64,000 bases of DNA from Hofstenia miamia. Lineage: Eukaryota > Xenacoelomorpha > Acoela > Hofsteniidae. The stretch is taken from assembly GCA_900660155.1 (NCBI GenBank), contig CABFPE010000686.1:320580-384579 (forward strand), given 5' to 3'. The notes under the pieces are model-generated. The model saw only the letters and a program-made list of their open reading frames with translations. It was not told the DNA's origin and ran no database searches. The position numbers and the translations under genes are program-made. This document shows positions 1 through 49,420 of the stretch, piece after piece; the stretch's first letter is position 1, and every line of letters starts with the position of its first letter.

Positions 1-534
1 CGTTTACGTTTGCTACACTCTTAAGTTGAAAATCGACCAATTGAGAGAGAATGTGCATAAATGTTCCTTCCATTCAATGAGTGTATTACTGAAATTTTTA
101 TATATGGTTTAATGTAGTTTCATTCAACCTGGTTACATACAAAATTATATCATTTATTGATTTATATACAGTCGAACTTGTCCATTGTTAACTTCAACGG
201 ACTGTAAAAATATGTTTAACACAAAGTTACCTTGAGCCAAATAAAATGAGAAATCTACAGCACCAGCTTCGGAGAATGTTAAAATAACTTAATTATGGGG
301 AAACGTTTACTAAGGAGAAGTTAACTTTAAAGAGGTTGTTTCATATATGATTTTGACTGGGCCACAAGGGCGCAGCAAACAAATAAAGTAGAATGAAATT
401 TCTTGTAGCATTGTACTATTGATCCCCCTCACTATTTATTTACTAGAATATAAATAGTGTATGTAACAATATAACAAATATAATTATTTAAGTATATTTG
501 ATTTCTTCACAATTGAAATCTAGTACTTTATGAT
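1..534. other. no recognised feature
   Basis: AT-rich non-coding sequence. I see no exon-like stretch, no terminal repeats and no RNA gene. It lies upstream of the first visible kinase exon and could be intronic to that gene. Confidence 0.5.
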
Positions 535-790
535 GATCAGGGCCCGGATGAAATTGCGTTTATCATTAGCAATTCTGGAAATTGCTGATGTTCCAAATGC
601 AAGCATTTTTCAGCTTACTCCCAGAGAAAGGGTTGTTGGTGCAGATATTGAGGGAGTCTTTTCGAATATCACTCATATTTCGCTACAACGTCAAGTTTAT
701 TGGTGCTTCATTTAAAATTGCAATGATAATTTCATGGAATAGCTTCTCGTAATTGCTAAACAATTAAAAACAGTCATAAAGATTATGCAA
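535..790 (+). repeat. dispersed repeat, copy of the LINE-associated 3' segment at 26.8-27.07 kb
   Basis: Shares collinear blocks with 26815-27070, for example GAAATTGCTGATGTTC, CCAGAGAAAG, GTGCTTCATTTAAAAT and AATTTCATGGAATGG/AATTTCATGGAATAG, separated by diverged stretches. The other copy follows a LINE reverse transcriptase on the same strand, so this is probably a 5'-truncated LINE relic containing only 3' sequence. The 61-codon reading frame at 530-715 lies inside it and is not a gene. Confidence 0.5.
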
Positions 791-3139
791 TATGCTTACC
801 AGGTCTTCCAGAATGTAAAATTTCAAATTATTGCTCTGGAATTCACTACATACAAAGCATCCTTTGTTCACTCACATCTCCTATCACTTCAAGCGATCAG
901 GCGGGTCCAAATAGAGAACAAAAAAGATGAGCTAATCGATTCATAAACTTTTCAATCCTGTTCTATAACAAGTGAAGAAGTGTTTTTCTTTTCTCTGTCT
1001 CATTTTGAAAAAAATGGGGAAATACGACTATATTTTTGTAAATGATCAATGAAGAATAACGTAAAACAAACCAATCGATTAGAAGTGTACAGCATATCAA
1101 GGCAGTGGTTGCTCTAGGGTAACTCACAAAAAACCTCTATAATTGGCAAACGTGTGCAGTAATTATGAAAATATTTTTGATTTTACTATGATCCATCCAA
1201 TGAATAGTATCCGATGTGTGTTCATAAGAGAGCGGATTATCATTTTTTACGATGATAAATTAAGATTTGTTGTTAAATTGGAAATTTAGCTAAGCATCAA
1301 TTCCCTGTCTGCTTAAACAATACGTGGATTCCGCAAAACAAAGCGTTATTAACTTCCCAACATACATAGCTGTTAATCATTATTATATTACTTGAATTTA
1401 CTCTGAATTTATTTAAACTTAAAAAGGTATTATTTTTAACAACAAAATTGGGTTTGAGTATCCTGCTACACGAACATTTCATTACTTAGCGGCTAATGTT
1501 GTCAAGTGTGTGTTATATGAACAATTTTTGTAACCATTTTTTGTTTTATTCGAACGAACAACTTGGTGTGCTGCACTAACGATTTCAGTAAGCCAATAAA
1601 CTTTGGTGATAAATTTATTCGTGTAGTAGTGGCTTTAAGGGCAGTGTCCTAACTGAGGATTTTACTCTTTCGCCAGGCATAGGATATATACATGATAAAT
1701 GTAGGCATAAATGTAGGAATTTATACTTTGTACTCGGCTCTAGGTAATAACTTTGCATTCTTTGTTGATTATATTATGAATCACAATGCGTGACAATTCC
1801 ATAATTTCTGAGTGTTCGTCACTTTCTAAATATCGAGCAGTAAACAAATTCACATAGTTGCAAAATGGATTCATTACAATCATCTACATAACTTTAACAA
1901 CAACATTATAATACCTGTTTTGAGTTGATATTTTCTCCCATACCTTGCCGATTTCTTCGTTTTAGATATACATATTGCCAATTCATATGTACTTCTTATG
2001 CATTTCATGCAAAGCGGTAGCATTTGTGTAACAGTCTTTGCGATGTTACTTGATTGTGTTGTATTGCCAATTTCATTTCCAATGAATGTTCCCCATGATT
2101 TATATTAATTCTTTCGGATTTCATGCTTTTCAGTTTTGTAGGATTTCTTGTTTATTTTTTGGTTTTTAAATCTTTGTCGATATTTGTAAGATATTTATAA
2201 TGATTAGTAAAACGTCTTTTCCCAGTTCAATAGATGCAGTAAAAATACTTTGCACTCGAATATTATTCCATTTACGTTTTGGGCTTGTTACGACATCATT
2301 TTCGAGAATTGCTACATCTATTTTGAATGGTATTTCCCTAGGTTTTTTAATTGACATAAAATATTCACCGCGCCAGGGGTTGTGGACTTTTATAATATTA
2401 AGAAATGAGATGACGCTATAGAGCGTAGAACTGATTTATTAGCTGTGAAGCGGGAAAATTTTGTAATTTCTGAATGTGAATGACAATAGCGACAGTAAAT
2501 ATTATATACATGACCATGGCGTACTTGTACGCCATGAGCATAACACAAAAAGTATTTCAATACTTGGGGGAGTAGCTTTTCTTGTTCAAAACAGCGTGGA
2601 TATCTCAACTGTTGCTTGGAAGAAATGAATGTATAAATGTTAAAAAGTGTAAAAGTGTGGAAGGATACCACTGCCGTCACACGTCTTTACTGTCTTACAC
2701 GTGTGACATAACATCAGGGGGCTAACATCAGTTTTGTAGTTGTGTTGTTTAAAGTTTTTTCTGCATGGGCCAACGACTACTGACTTTGCAACAAATATTT
2801 CTTGGTGTTTTCATTTTAATACGTTGCATTGATTTTTTGTGAGTTATCTTTCATTTCTAAGGCAAATGCAATTTTAATATTATGTTGGTTCTTCTTATAA
2901 TAGCAATAAAAGTTTCTTTACTTTCCATTGAAAAGTCAACTTTGGGTGGTGTATTTTGGTTTACTAATGCGTTTGTTGTCGGATGAACTGCCTATTTTCA
3001 GATTTGATGCACGTAGCAATACTCTCACAATTTAGCTATGAGAAATTGATGTGCTCAGCAACATAATTTTTTATAATTGCAAATTTTTTGCATATTAGTT
3101 ATTTAAATTATGTGGTAATCAACATTATTGAATTGCTAC
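791..3139. other. no recognised feature (2.3 kb)
   Basis: AT-rich, with short random reading frames only. I looked here for the missing N-terminal PH-domain exons of the kinase and found none that I could support. Confidence 0.45.
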
Positions 3140-3841
3140 CCGCGGTGTGCAGGTACCAGGTGGCCAATTCATTTCCGTTTTTCCTTTTCATTTTAATCAT
3201 TTGGAAAGATTAAATGAAAATTGAAATTGGAAAACGGAAATAACCATTTTTCATTTTCGCTTTTCAAATTTTATTTTGCCAATTTCCATTTCTTAAATTT
3301 TTCAAAAGAATAGCAAAAATTAAAAAATGAAAAGTGAAAAACGAAAATGAAAAATGAAACATTTCAATTCCGTTTTTCGTTTTTTGATTTTCGGTTTGGT
3401 TTTTATCATTCTTATGTAATTGCTATCCCATTGATTGTTTAATCAATAAACACTAATCGCAAATGTAATTGAAAGAAATTGATCCTGCCCATATTAGATA
3501 AACAACCACTCTTTGTATAATTGAGAGAAGCTATAGTAGTTCAAAAACAACAACATGACAATTACATAAGAATGATAACAACCAAAACGAAAAACAAAAT
3601 TGAAATGTTTCATTTTTCATTTTCGTTTTTCATTTTTCATTTTAATTTTTCATTTTTCAATTTTTGTTTTTCTTTTGAAAAATTTTAAAAATTGAAATTG
3701 GCAAAATGAAATTTGAAAAACGAAAATGAAAAATGGTTGTTTCCGTTTTTCAATATCAATTTTCATTTAATCTTTCCAAATGATCAAAATGAAAATTGAA
3801 AACCGCAATTGAATTGGCCACCTGGTACCTGCATAGCGCGG
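3140..3841. repeat. foldback element with long inverted arms (about 285 bp each)
   Basis: The left end, reading CGCGGTGTGCAGGTACCAGG from 3141, is mirrored at the right end, CCTGGTACCTGCATAGCGCG ending at 3840. The mirror continues inward through the GGTGGCCAATTC and CATTTGGAAAGATTAAATG blocks to about 3427 on the left and 3558 on the right. A spacer of about 130 bp separates the arms. The arms also contain short internal mirror repeats built from TTTTTCATTTTCGTTTTTC-like words. No coding sequence is present. This is the architecture of a non-autonomous foldback/MITE element; family and target-site duplication were not resolved. Confidence 0.8.
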
Positions 3842-4077
3842 TTTTCTACTACTTTTTCACGTAATTGTTTATTCATTGGCTAATTTTGTCTTCACTCGTT
3901 TGTGAACTACAAAATTGATACAATTATGCAAGTTTCTTATTGGCAAGAAGATCGCAAATGCTATATATATATAGAATCCCTTAGCTTCCTATATGTTCAC
4001 ATTATTAACGAGTTTTAAGAAACGTAATGATATAACAAAGTATGTATATATGTATTTCTATATATATATATATATTA

Positions 4078-4593
4078 AAATTGAATCCACTATTTGACGC
4101 GTTTCGATCTTTTATTGATCATCGTCAGAAAATTTTTTTACAAAACACTTTATAATTAACTAAAATAATTGTATATGATAAGATTTAAAATAGATGTAAT
4201 CTTTGAAATGTATTCATTTGCTTGTTTAGTATGTTGGTCCGTTCTAATTTCTTTAAGTATAATGCTTCCCATATTTTTGTATTGTTAGTTTTTATAATGA
4301 TGTTAAAATTGTCTTTTTTAATTTCATGATGGTGTTGAAATATTTCAGTATTTAAATGTCCATTAATATGCTCTTTTATACGTTTCCCGAAATGGCGGCT
4401 TGTTTCTCCAATGTACAATTTGTTACAATTGTCACATTGATATTTATAAACTATTGAAGAAACTAAGTCTTCGGGAATGTTGTCTTTGTTCTTAAAAAGA
4501 TGTTCAGTTTTCAAAGTACTAAAAATTGGAATAAGTCTTGATCTTATGAGCTTTTTATTGATATTTACTAAGTTATTTGACAATTTCTTGATG
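4078..4593 (-). mobile_element. 5'-truncated Penelope-like element with GIY-YIG endonuclease end
   Basis: Minus-strand reading at 4580-4185 gives a C-terminal segment containing IVYKYQCDNCNKLYIGETSR followed by RIKEH. This is the Cys pair plus YIG...R...EH pattern of the GIY-YIG endonuclease that ends Penelope-like element polymerases. The 3' side (plus coordinates about 4090-4135) carries the motif ATCAATAAAAGATCGAAACG in minus orientation, a recurrent 3'-UTR feature of these elements. The reverse transcriptase domain is absent, so the copy is 5'-truncated. (TA)n tracts border both sides (4062-4076 and 4594-4614, the latter with one N). It sits 130 bp upstream of a kinase exon. Confidence 0.75.
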
Positions 4594-4723
4594 TNATATA
4601 TATATATATATATATTGAAATCCATCCAGTTATGTACATCAAATGCATTATTTCAGTAAACAAAATTCAAACTTTGCAGACTTATTGAATGTTGCTTTAT
4701 TTTATGTTATAAATATTATTTAG

Positions 4724-43276
<38,553 letters not shown>

Positions 43277-43595
43277 AGAGACCGCTAACTTCTGGTCAAA
43301 TAGTTTATAGTGAATTTCCAGCTTCCATAGACTTAATTTTGAAAGATGTGTTTTCAGTGTCATTTTAATCAATTATGCCATTTATCTATCAAACGAATGC
43401 TTTTATATTTTTATTAAGAGCTGCATGTGTTTTGTTTTTAACCTTAAACAGCTGCCATTATGGCAAAACTATCAAGCTGCTTTTATTTTATATTTAGTAT
43501 TTCTCTAATAATTCTAGCTGTCTGGAGTGTATTTCAAATATAGAGTAAGTTTCGTAAAATGCAATACTCCAAAATTCATGGAATAGAGGGTTTCC

Positions 43596-43601
43596 AATAA
43601 A
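43596..43601 (+). terminator. candidate polyadenylation signal of the kinase gene
   Basis: AATAAA about 320 bp after the stop codon; it is the first perfect hexamer I see downstream. Confidence 0.35.
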
Positions 43602-45350
43602 AACAGTTTTTACTAATTTGTGATTAAATCATTATAGAGATGTTTGATCTGCGTAAATTGCATTTGATATTTTCGAGTTTGAAATTCATAAGTTTGCCTG
43701 CTGTTTAAGGTTTACCAATTTTGTGAATGATTGCATCAAATTTAATTTTAAAATACCAATTCAATATATTATAAGTGTTATTTTATTCTCACCTTTGAAA
43801 CCACAATATATCTAATTCTTTTTTATATACGGCTGTGTTTTCACTTCTTTGTCAAAATTTGCTGAAGTTAACTCTAGAAACGCAAGCAAAGGTACAAATG
43901 ACCTATAGGCCTTTTTTGTTTGCTTCATTGTTCATTCAGCAAAAACAGTAGCAGGTACATACACAGGTACTTCTAATTCTGTTGATAATCTCATTGAATT
44001 TTCTATTAGTAGAAACTTTGTTTCTATGCAATAATTTTCGCATTTGAAACATCACATGTAAATATATTCTCAAGGACTGTTCGCTGTTCTACTTTTAATA
44101 GCAATCGTTTATCATGGATATAAATTAGATTAGAATAGAAAAAAATGTATTAGAGATTGAATACACAACTGGGTTACTTGAGTTAATTGCGAGTCTTTTG
44201 TTCCTGAGTCTTTCTTGACTGCCTGCATAATTATGTTGTAAAGTGGTTGATACGACTCAACTGTTTTCATACTGTTCCTCTAAACAGACCTCGGATAGAA
44301 GTTTACAGTCTGTCATGAACTCGTCTAGGTACGCCTGAACTGTACTCACACAGTTATTCTTCAGAAAGCAGTCGACAAATTTTCTCGGATAGTTATTTCT
44401 TCGGTTATTGACTATAACATTTTAACTTCGTAGTTTGTAGTGTAATTGACTGTATTTTAAGATTAAAACAAAGTTCTTATTTTTATTATTATTATTATTA
44501 TTCTAATACAACAGTATACATTAGGGGACGGTAATACACTTCATGCATTCGAAACATACATCCAACATTGAGCACTTACACAAACATTCACTCAAACATT
44601 GATTATATTATTATATATTGTACATATTAATTTGTAGTTATTTGTTCATGTTTTATTTTTTGTCTTATGTTAGTTTGTAAATTTTGTATACATATATTGT
44701 GAAATAAATTTGCTCTGACTCTTATTATTATCATCTGAATATTAGGTATGGTAAGAATTTGAATTACTTTACAAAAATCGGGTTACTCATTGAAAATTAG
44801 TAATTTTATTTACTTTAGGAAACCTATATTATAGGATAAGTCCGCACTATATCAAAGGCTTTCAGTATTAAACAGGTTTTAATAAAGTTGTTAAAAAATG
44901 TTAAAGTACTGCTAGTAGAAATAAGTTTGTTTTGTGATTAATATTAAACATCTTGTATTTTTTCATATGAAACTGACTCTCAGGTCGTTGAAAAACGTGG
45001 TATTGCATTACGCATGTAATGCATGCGCTTATATATCTTTTATCAACTTCAATTATATTGATGCGCTACGCGGATTTTGTCCAGTTCTTAAAATATTGAT
45101 TAACTTAAATTTACACAGCATAAACTTATATTTTGCTGAACAGTTTATATCAGTTAGGTGAAAAACACTGGTCTTACACACAGTGATTGCTACAATGCTA
45201 CATGCATTTGGAAACTGGTGGCTTCTCAAAATAAAATACAAACACCTTACGAACAAATTAGCAAACAGCCTAAGAATATGACGACTAAATTCTTGTAATC
45301 GTGTAATTGCTATTATAGAATTTGTATCCTGTTCTAGATCTTTTTGAGAT
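43602..45350. other. intergenic; probable retroelement 3' tail at 44465-44740
   Basis: Mostly featureless. A (TTA)n run at 44480-44502 and a second TTATTATTATC at about 44720 bracket a stretch that ends GTGAAATAAATTTGCTCTGAC. This is the look of a truncated LINE-type 3' end with a simple-repeat tail, but no coding part is attached. Confidence 0.4.
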
Positions 45351-45370
45351 GAATTTAAAAATGAAACGCA

Positions 45371-45780
45371 TCATTTTCTTAACACTTTCTGCATGTCACT
45401 ATTATCAAAATGTTTCCTACTATAATTTTTTACGATAGCTTTGGTAAATTTTAATAATAATAATAATTGCTTTAATTTAATTTTTTTGTATTCATCTTTT
45501 TTGTTTAAGCTTGATTCCTTTAATTCCATATAAATTGATTCCATCATGTTTAGTTGAAAGTTATCAATTGCTTTGGATACAATTTTATATTTAAATTTCA
45601 TATCACAATTCTCTTTGGGTGATGAGATGGTCGATTGATTCTTGTGTTCTCTAATTCTTGATTGAAAATTTCTTGAAGTCTTTCCAATGTATTGTGCACC
45701 AGTTGCAAATAATTTCATATACTATTTTGGAAAGGTTTTCAATCTTTTTTCTGTCTAGTCCTTTTAAATGTTTGTTTATT
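45371..45780 (-). pseudogene. GIY-YIG endonuclease segment (Penelope-type)
   Basis: Minus strand: IVYEI followed by a Cys pair in a broken frame, then AQYIGKTSRNFQSRIREHKN. This matches the IVYxxxC..C...YIGxTSR...R..EH layout of the fragment at 4185-4580 and of Penelope-like elements. It follows, on the same strand and with a gap of about 250 bp, a LINE-type reverse transcriptase. Either a separate truncated Penelope copy inserted there, or part of a chimeric element. Confidence 0.7.
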
Positions 45781-45949
45781 GGTTTTAAGTATAAATCCTA
45801 TTTTAAAAATGATGGAATCATTTCTTTTCTGATCTTTCTGTAATTTAATTGATTGTATGGCTCGATATTCCATATTAAAGCTGTAATTGTATAAATAAGC
45901 ACTTTGTTTGTATTTAGTATCCTTAGATTAGTAATTTCTACGAGTTCTT

Positions 45950-47400
45950 CTTTTATAATTCATTGACTAAATCTTCATATTTGGTTGTCTATAATAATGT
46001 ATCATCAGCATGCTATATGCATTTTATTTTATTATCAAATTTGATTTTATTTACATAGGTGTTAAATAATAGTGACCCTAATACTGAACCTTGTGGGATT
46101 CCATGGTTAATTATCATTGAATGCGATATTGTGTTTTTCATTTATACGTAGTCGGTTGTCTTTTATTTAAATAAGATCTAATTAAATATATTACTGATTC
46201 TTTAACATTGTACATTTGTTGTAGTTTGTTTATTGGGATATCATGATCAATTGAATTGATAAATTGAATGCCTTTGATAAATCTAGAGATAAAATGAACA
46301 CACTTTGGTTTTGTTTATAAATTATTTTTAAATCCTAATTATTTCTTTGATTATATATTATTTTTTTCACATCTCTTACTTAGTATTGTTAGTACTATAT
46401 TTGATCTATAATTAATTGCGGCTTCAGTATTACCTTTTTTATGCATAGGTATTTTTTGTGCTATTTTCAAATCATTCAGAAAGACACCTTCAGAAAACAT
46501 TGGTTTAGAATGTCACATAATGGTCTACATAAAATTGACATTGTTTGCCTAAAAAACCATGTTGTATTTGTGATTTATTAACTCTTATGTTTTGTGATAC
46601 TTCATTTTTATCCTTTAATGATGCCATCTCTGAAGCATCATTGTTGTTGAAAAATTTCGATATAAGTCTCCATTTTTGTGTTGTTTTTGTTCTCAAATGG
46701 TAATTTCAAAAAAATTGCGTAAATCTGTTTTGCATTTGTTAGATACTCTGTTTCTAATATATTCATGAATGGCAAAATTTTTTTGTCATATTTATCTTTA
46801 CAGTAGTTTATGTACGCATTGTGTTTCAGGTTAATTAAACGCCTTGTTTCATTTGATAGCCATTGCTTCAATTTAAGTAATTAATTTTTATTCGTATTCT
46901 TTTTAACTTTCTTTAATGAATATTGCTCATTAAAACATGAGTAATGAATCGCAATTTTTCATAGTTGTCAAATTATAAAATACTTTCCAATCTTAGCATA
47001 ATAATTGATTTAGTAAAGTATTTTGGAAGTATTTACTTCTGGAGTGAACGTAGTGATATTCTGTTTGTATTTTATTTAGCTTAATCTCTCTTTTTTGGAT
47101 TGCCAAGTTAATAGATGATCTGAAATCAAAAAATCTGCTCCAAAGTATTCAAAATTATTTGTTTCTTTTGAAATCACAAATAATATAATCTATTAATGAA
47201 AAACTTTTTGAATGAATATGTCTTGGAGTAATGGTACTAATCGCTTTCATATTATAGATGTCTATCATATCATGAATGTTCTTACATTTTGTTGTACCTA
47301 GATAATTTTGATTGCAATCACCCATTAGAGTAATTGCTGTAGATATTTTTGAGGCTTTGTTAATTTTTTTAAACATTGTTTTTAGAAATTCATTACATGA
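45950..47400 (-). mobile_element. decayed LINE with APE endonuclease and reverse transcriptase
   Basis: Minus-strand order: MGDCNQNYL and SFSLIDYIIC (47376-47155) then LISDHL, the GD(F)N, SLIDY and SDH motifs of APE-type endonuclease. Next comes WLSNETRRLINLKHNAYINY (linker, from 46866). The RT follows as LKIAQKIPMHKKGN, NHGIPQGSVLGSLLFN and HADD at about 46010, in place of YADD. The wording fits CR1/L2/Jockey-like LINEs. It has several frame changes and stops. The palm YxDD has His in place of Tyr. Confidence 0.8.
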
Positions 47401-47689
47401 TTGTTAATTACTACAATAACTAATATTAATTAAGCTTGTTATGTGAATTTAGCTATATTTTAATCAATAAACTTTCGTATTCAGTTTATAAAACATTGCT
47501 GATATGTTGATATGAAAACATCATTTACTCATAGTTTTTGAACAAAATGAAAATGTCATAAAATTTTTAGTTTAAATGTTCGACAAACAAGAAAGAAAAT
47601 CATGTTTACACATATATTCGCCTCTAATTTATTGGTTTTTTATATAACATTTTTTTATTTCAGTAAATCTTACTTACTGGTAACAATAT

Positions 47690-48525
47690 TTTATGCATTT
47701 AATCCTCTTTGGTATTTAGACTTGATTGAAATAATCTAATGAAACTACTTTCAATGATTTTGAGATGTTCTGCTTCGATATTCTTTAGAATTTTTACGTC
47801 ATAACTTAGTCCACAATTAGTTTCGTGTTCTTTTGTTCTTCTGCTTATTTGCCGACTTCAATGACGAATATACTCCTAACCACAAGTGCATAGAATTTTA
47901 TAAATTGCATTAGATTTGTCGGACATATTAGTTGGCGCTGATTTTAGGCCTAGATTTTCATTAAGTTTATCGATCTTATAAATGAATCTCATTTTTAGTT
48001 TGATGTATTCGATCTTTCTCATTAGATTTATTAGATTTATTTTATTTATTCCCCGAAATTGTATTTTAAATTATGTGAGTACTTCATTTCTTTGTTGATT
48101 GTAACTATTCTATAATTCCTTCTTTAATATATTAATCAATAAAATTGTTTGGGCATTCATATTTCTTAGATTTGCTTTCAATTTAATAATTTCTTGGTTT
48201 ATGTTATCATAAGAGCTTGCCATATCGGATATTCTATGTATTGATCCTTTCATTAAGGATTTTTTGAAAGATATTGGGGAATTTTAATTTTAATTAAATA
48301 AGAAGCCAGTATCTGATGGTTTCTTGTATATTGCATTTAGAAAAGATTTTGAATTCTTCATTCTTTTAACATTTAAGAAATTAAAAATGCTATTTTCTTC
48401 CTTCTCCACTTTGAATTTGATGTTATTATTATTTATGAATTTAGATTAGTTAACATTTTTTCATTGTTTACTAAAGCAAATATGTCATCCTTATATCTTT
48501 CATAGAAATTGTACTCTATAAGTAG
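47690..48525 (-). mobile_element. decayed Penelope-like element: RT palm end, thumb and GIY-YIG
   Basis: Minus strand from 48520: FYERYKDDIFALVN (the RYxDDIF palm motif of Penelope-like RTs), SIFNFLNVKRM, SKSFLNAIYKKPSDTGFLFN, then SFKKSLMKGSIHRISDM, which follow the Penelope thumb/connection pattern. At about 47930-47840 comes NAIYKILCTCG...YI...SRQISRRTKEHE, the GIY-YIG end. The 5' half is missing. Many stops; old copy. Confidence 0.8.
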
Positions 48526-48663
48526 TAGGAATTGGGTTGTCGCATGTAGATATTTGACCTTTTGACCTTGGCGGGCATATCTAGTGTGACTATGATGTAA
48601 TTGTGGACTTTGACTCGCGGGCGATGCAAGGTTGTCTATCGAACATTGTGTTAGGCATGAAAC

Positions 48664-48808
48664 ACGATGATTATTTCCTCGCAGAATTCCTGAGATAATT
48701 GGTTGTAATTAAATATAATTTGCAAAAAAAGATGATTATTTACTTGCGCATAAAATTTAATAGTGAACAAAATTTTCTCATACTTCCGCGATGGAAATAA
48801 TCATCGTA
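48664..48808. repeat. short inverted-repeat pair
   Basis: ACGATGATTATTTCCTCGC at 48664 is inverted as GCGATGGAAATAATCATCGT ending near 48807, with a loop of about 105 bp. A partial extra copy (GATGATTATTTACTTGCGC) is at 48731. Probable small MITE; ends not fixed. Confidence 0.5.
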
Positions 48809-48824
48809 CGTGTTTTAGGCCTTA

Positions 48825-49224
48825 CAGTGCATTTTCACGAGAGTGCTCTGACTAATTTACTTGGCCATAGCGCGCCACTCCCGGCCTTTGGTAGCATGTT
48901 TTCACAAGAGCACTCCGGCCATTTTCAAGAACGGACTTCAGTGTGTTTTCCTGAGTTTGCGACCCTGCCGGGATAATTGAGCATTGCGGACTTAATTTCA
49001 TAGTGATGATTTTCCGCTTTGTAATAAACTTGTAAATGAAAATCAATCAATTGTATGTTAGGATGAAATTTGGATCGCTCTCGTGGGAACACATGACCAC
49101 TCTGAAATATTCTAACCAATAAAATAGCGCGAAGAATTTCAGAGTGCTCTCGTGAAATCACAATCATTGTTGCTGTGGTAACAGGGTAGAATTTTGGCAG
49201 TAGCGCGCTCCTGAAAATGCACTA
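48825..49224. mobile_element. 400-bp TIR element (CAGTGCATTTTCA family)
   Basis: Left CAGTGCATTTTCACGAGAG, right CTCCTGAAAATGCACTA; inverted with one gap. Further GAGTGCTCT/AGAGCACT words occur internally at 48840, 48906 and 49143. The left end is preceded by TA and the right end is at TA, so a Tc1/mariner-type TA insertion fits better than hAT. It is GC-richer than its surroundings and has no coding sequence. The frames at 48791-48976 and 48925-49167 are within it and not genes. Confidence 0.6.
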
Positions 49225-49420
49225 TTAATCACTGTATGGAATTCAAGTCGCATGTGTTAAAAGAAATTATTTAGTAACATCCCCTCACTTAGTATTTCAG
49301 GAACTGCACAATCAACTGTCCACATTTAACATTACGCTTAATATTTTGTTTACATAGTTTTGGCTTGGCCTAATTTATTCTGCTTTACAATTGTACAACG
49401 TTCTGTCTATATTGTTTTAG

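Noticed and set aside
48791-49167. Short frames of 61-80 codons
   Set aside because: They lie within the 400-bp TIR element and reflect its inverted repeats.
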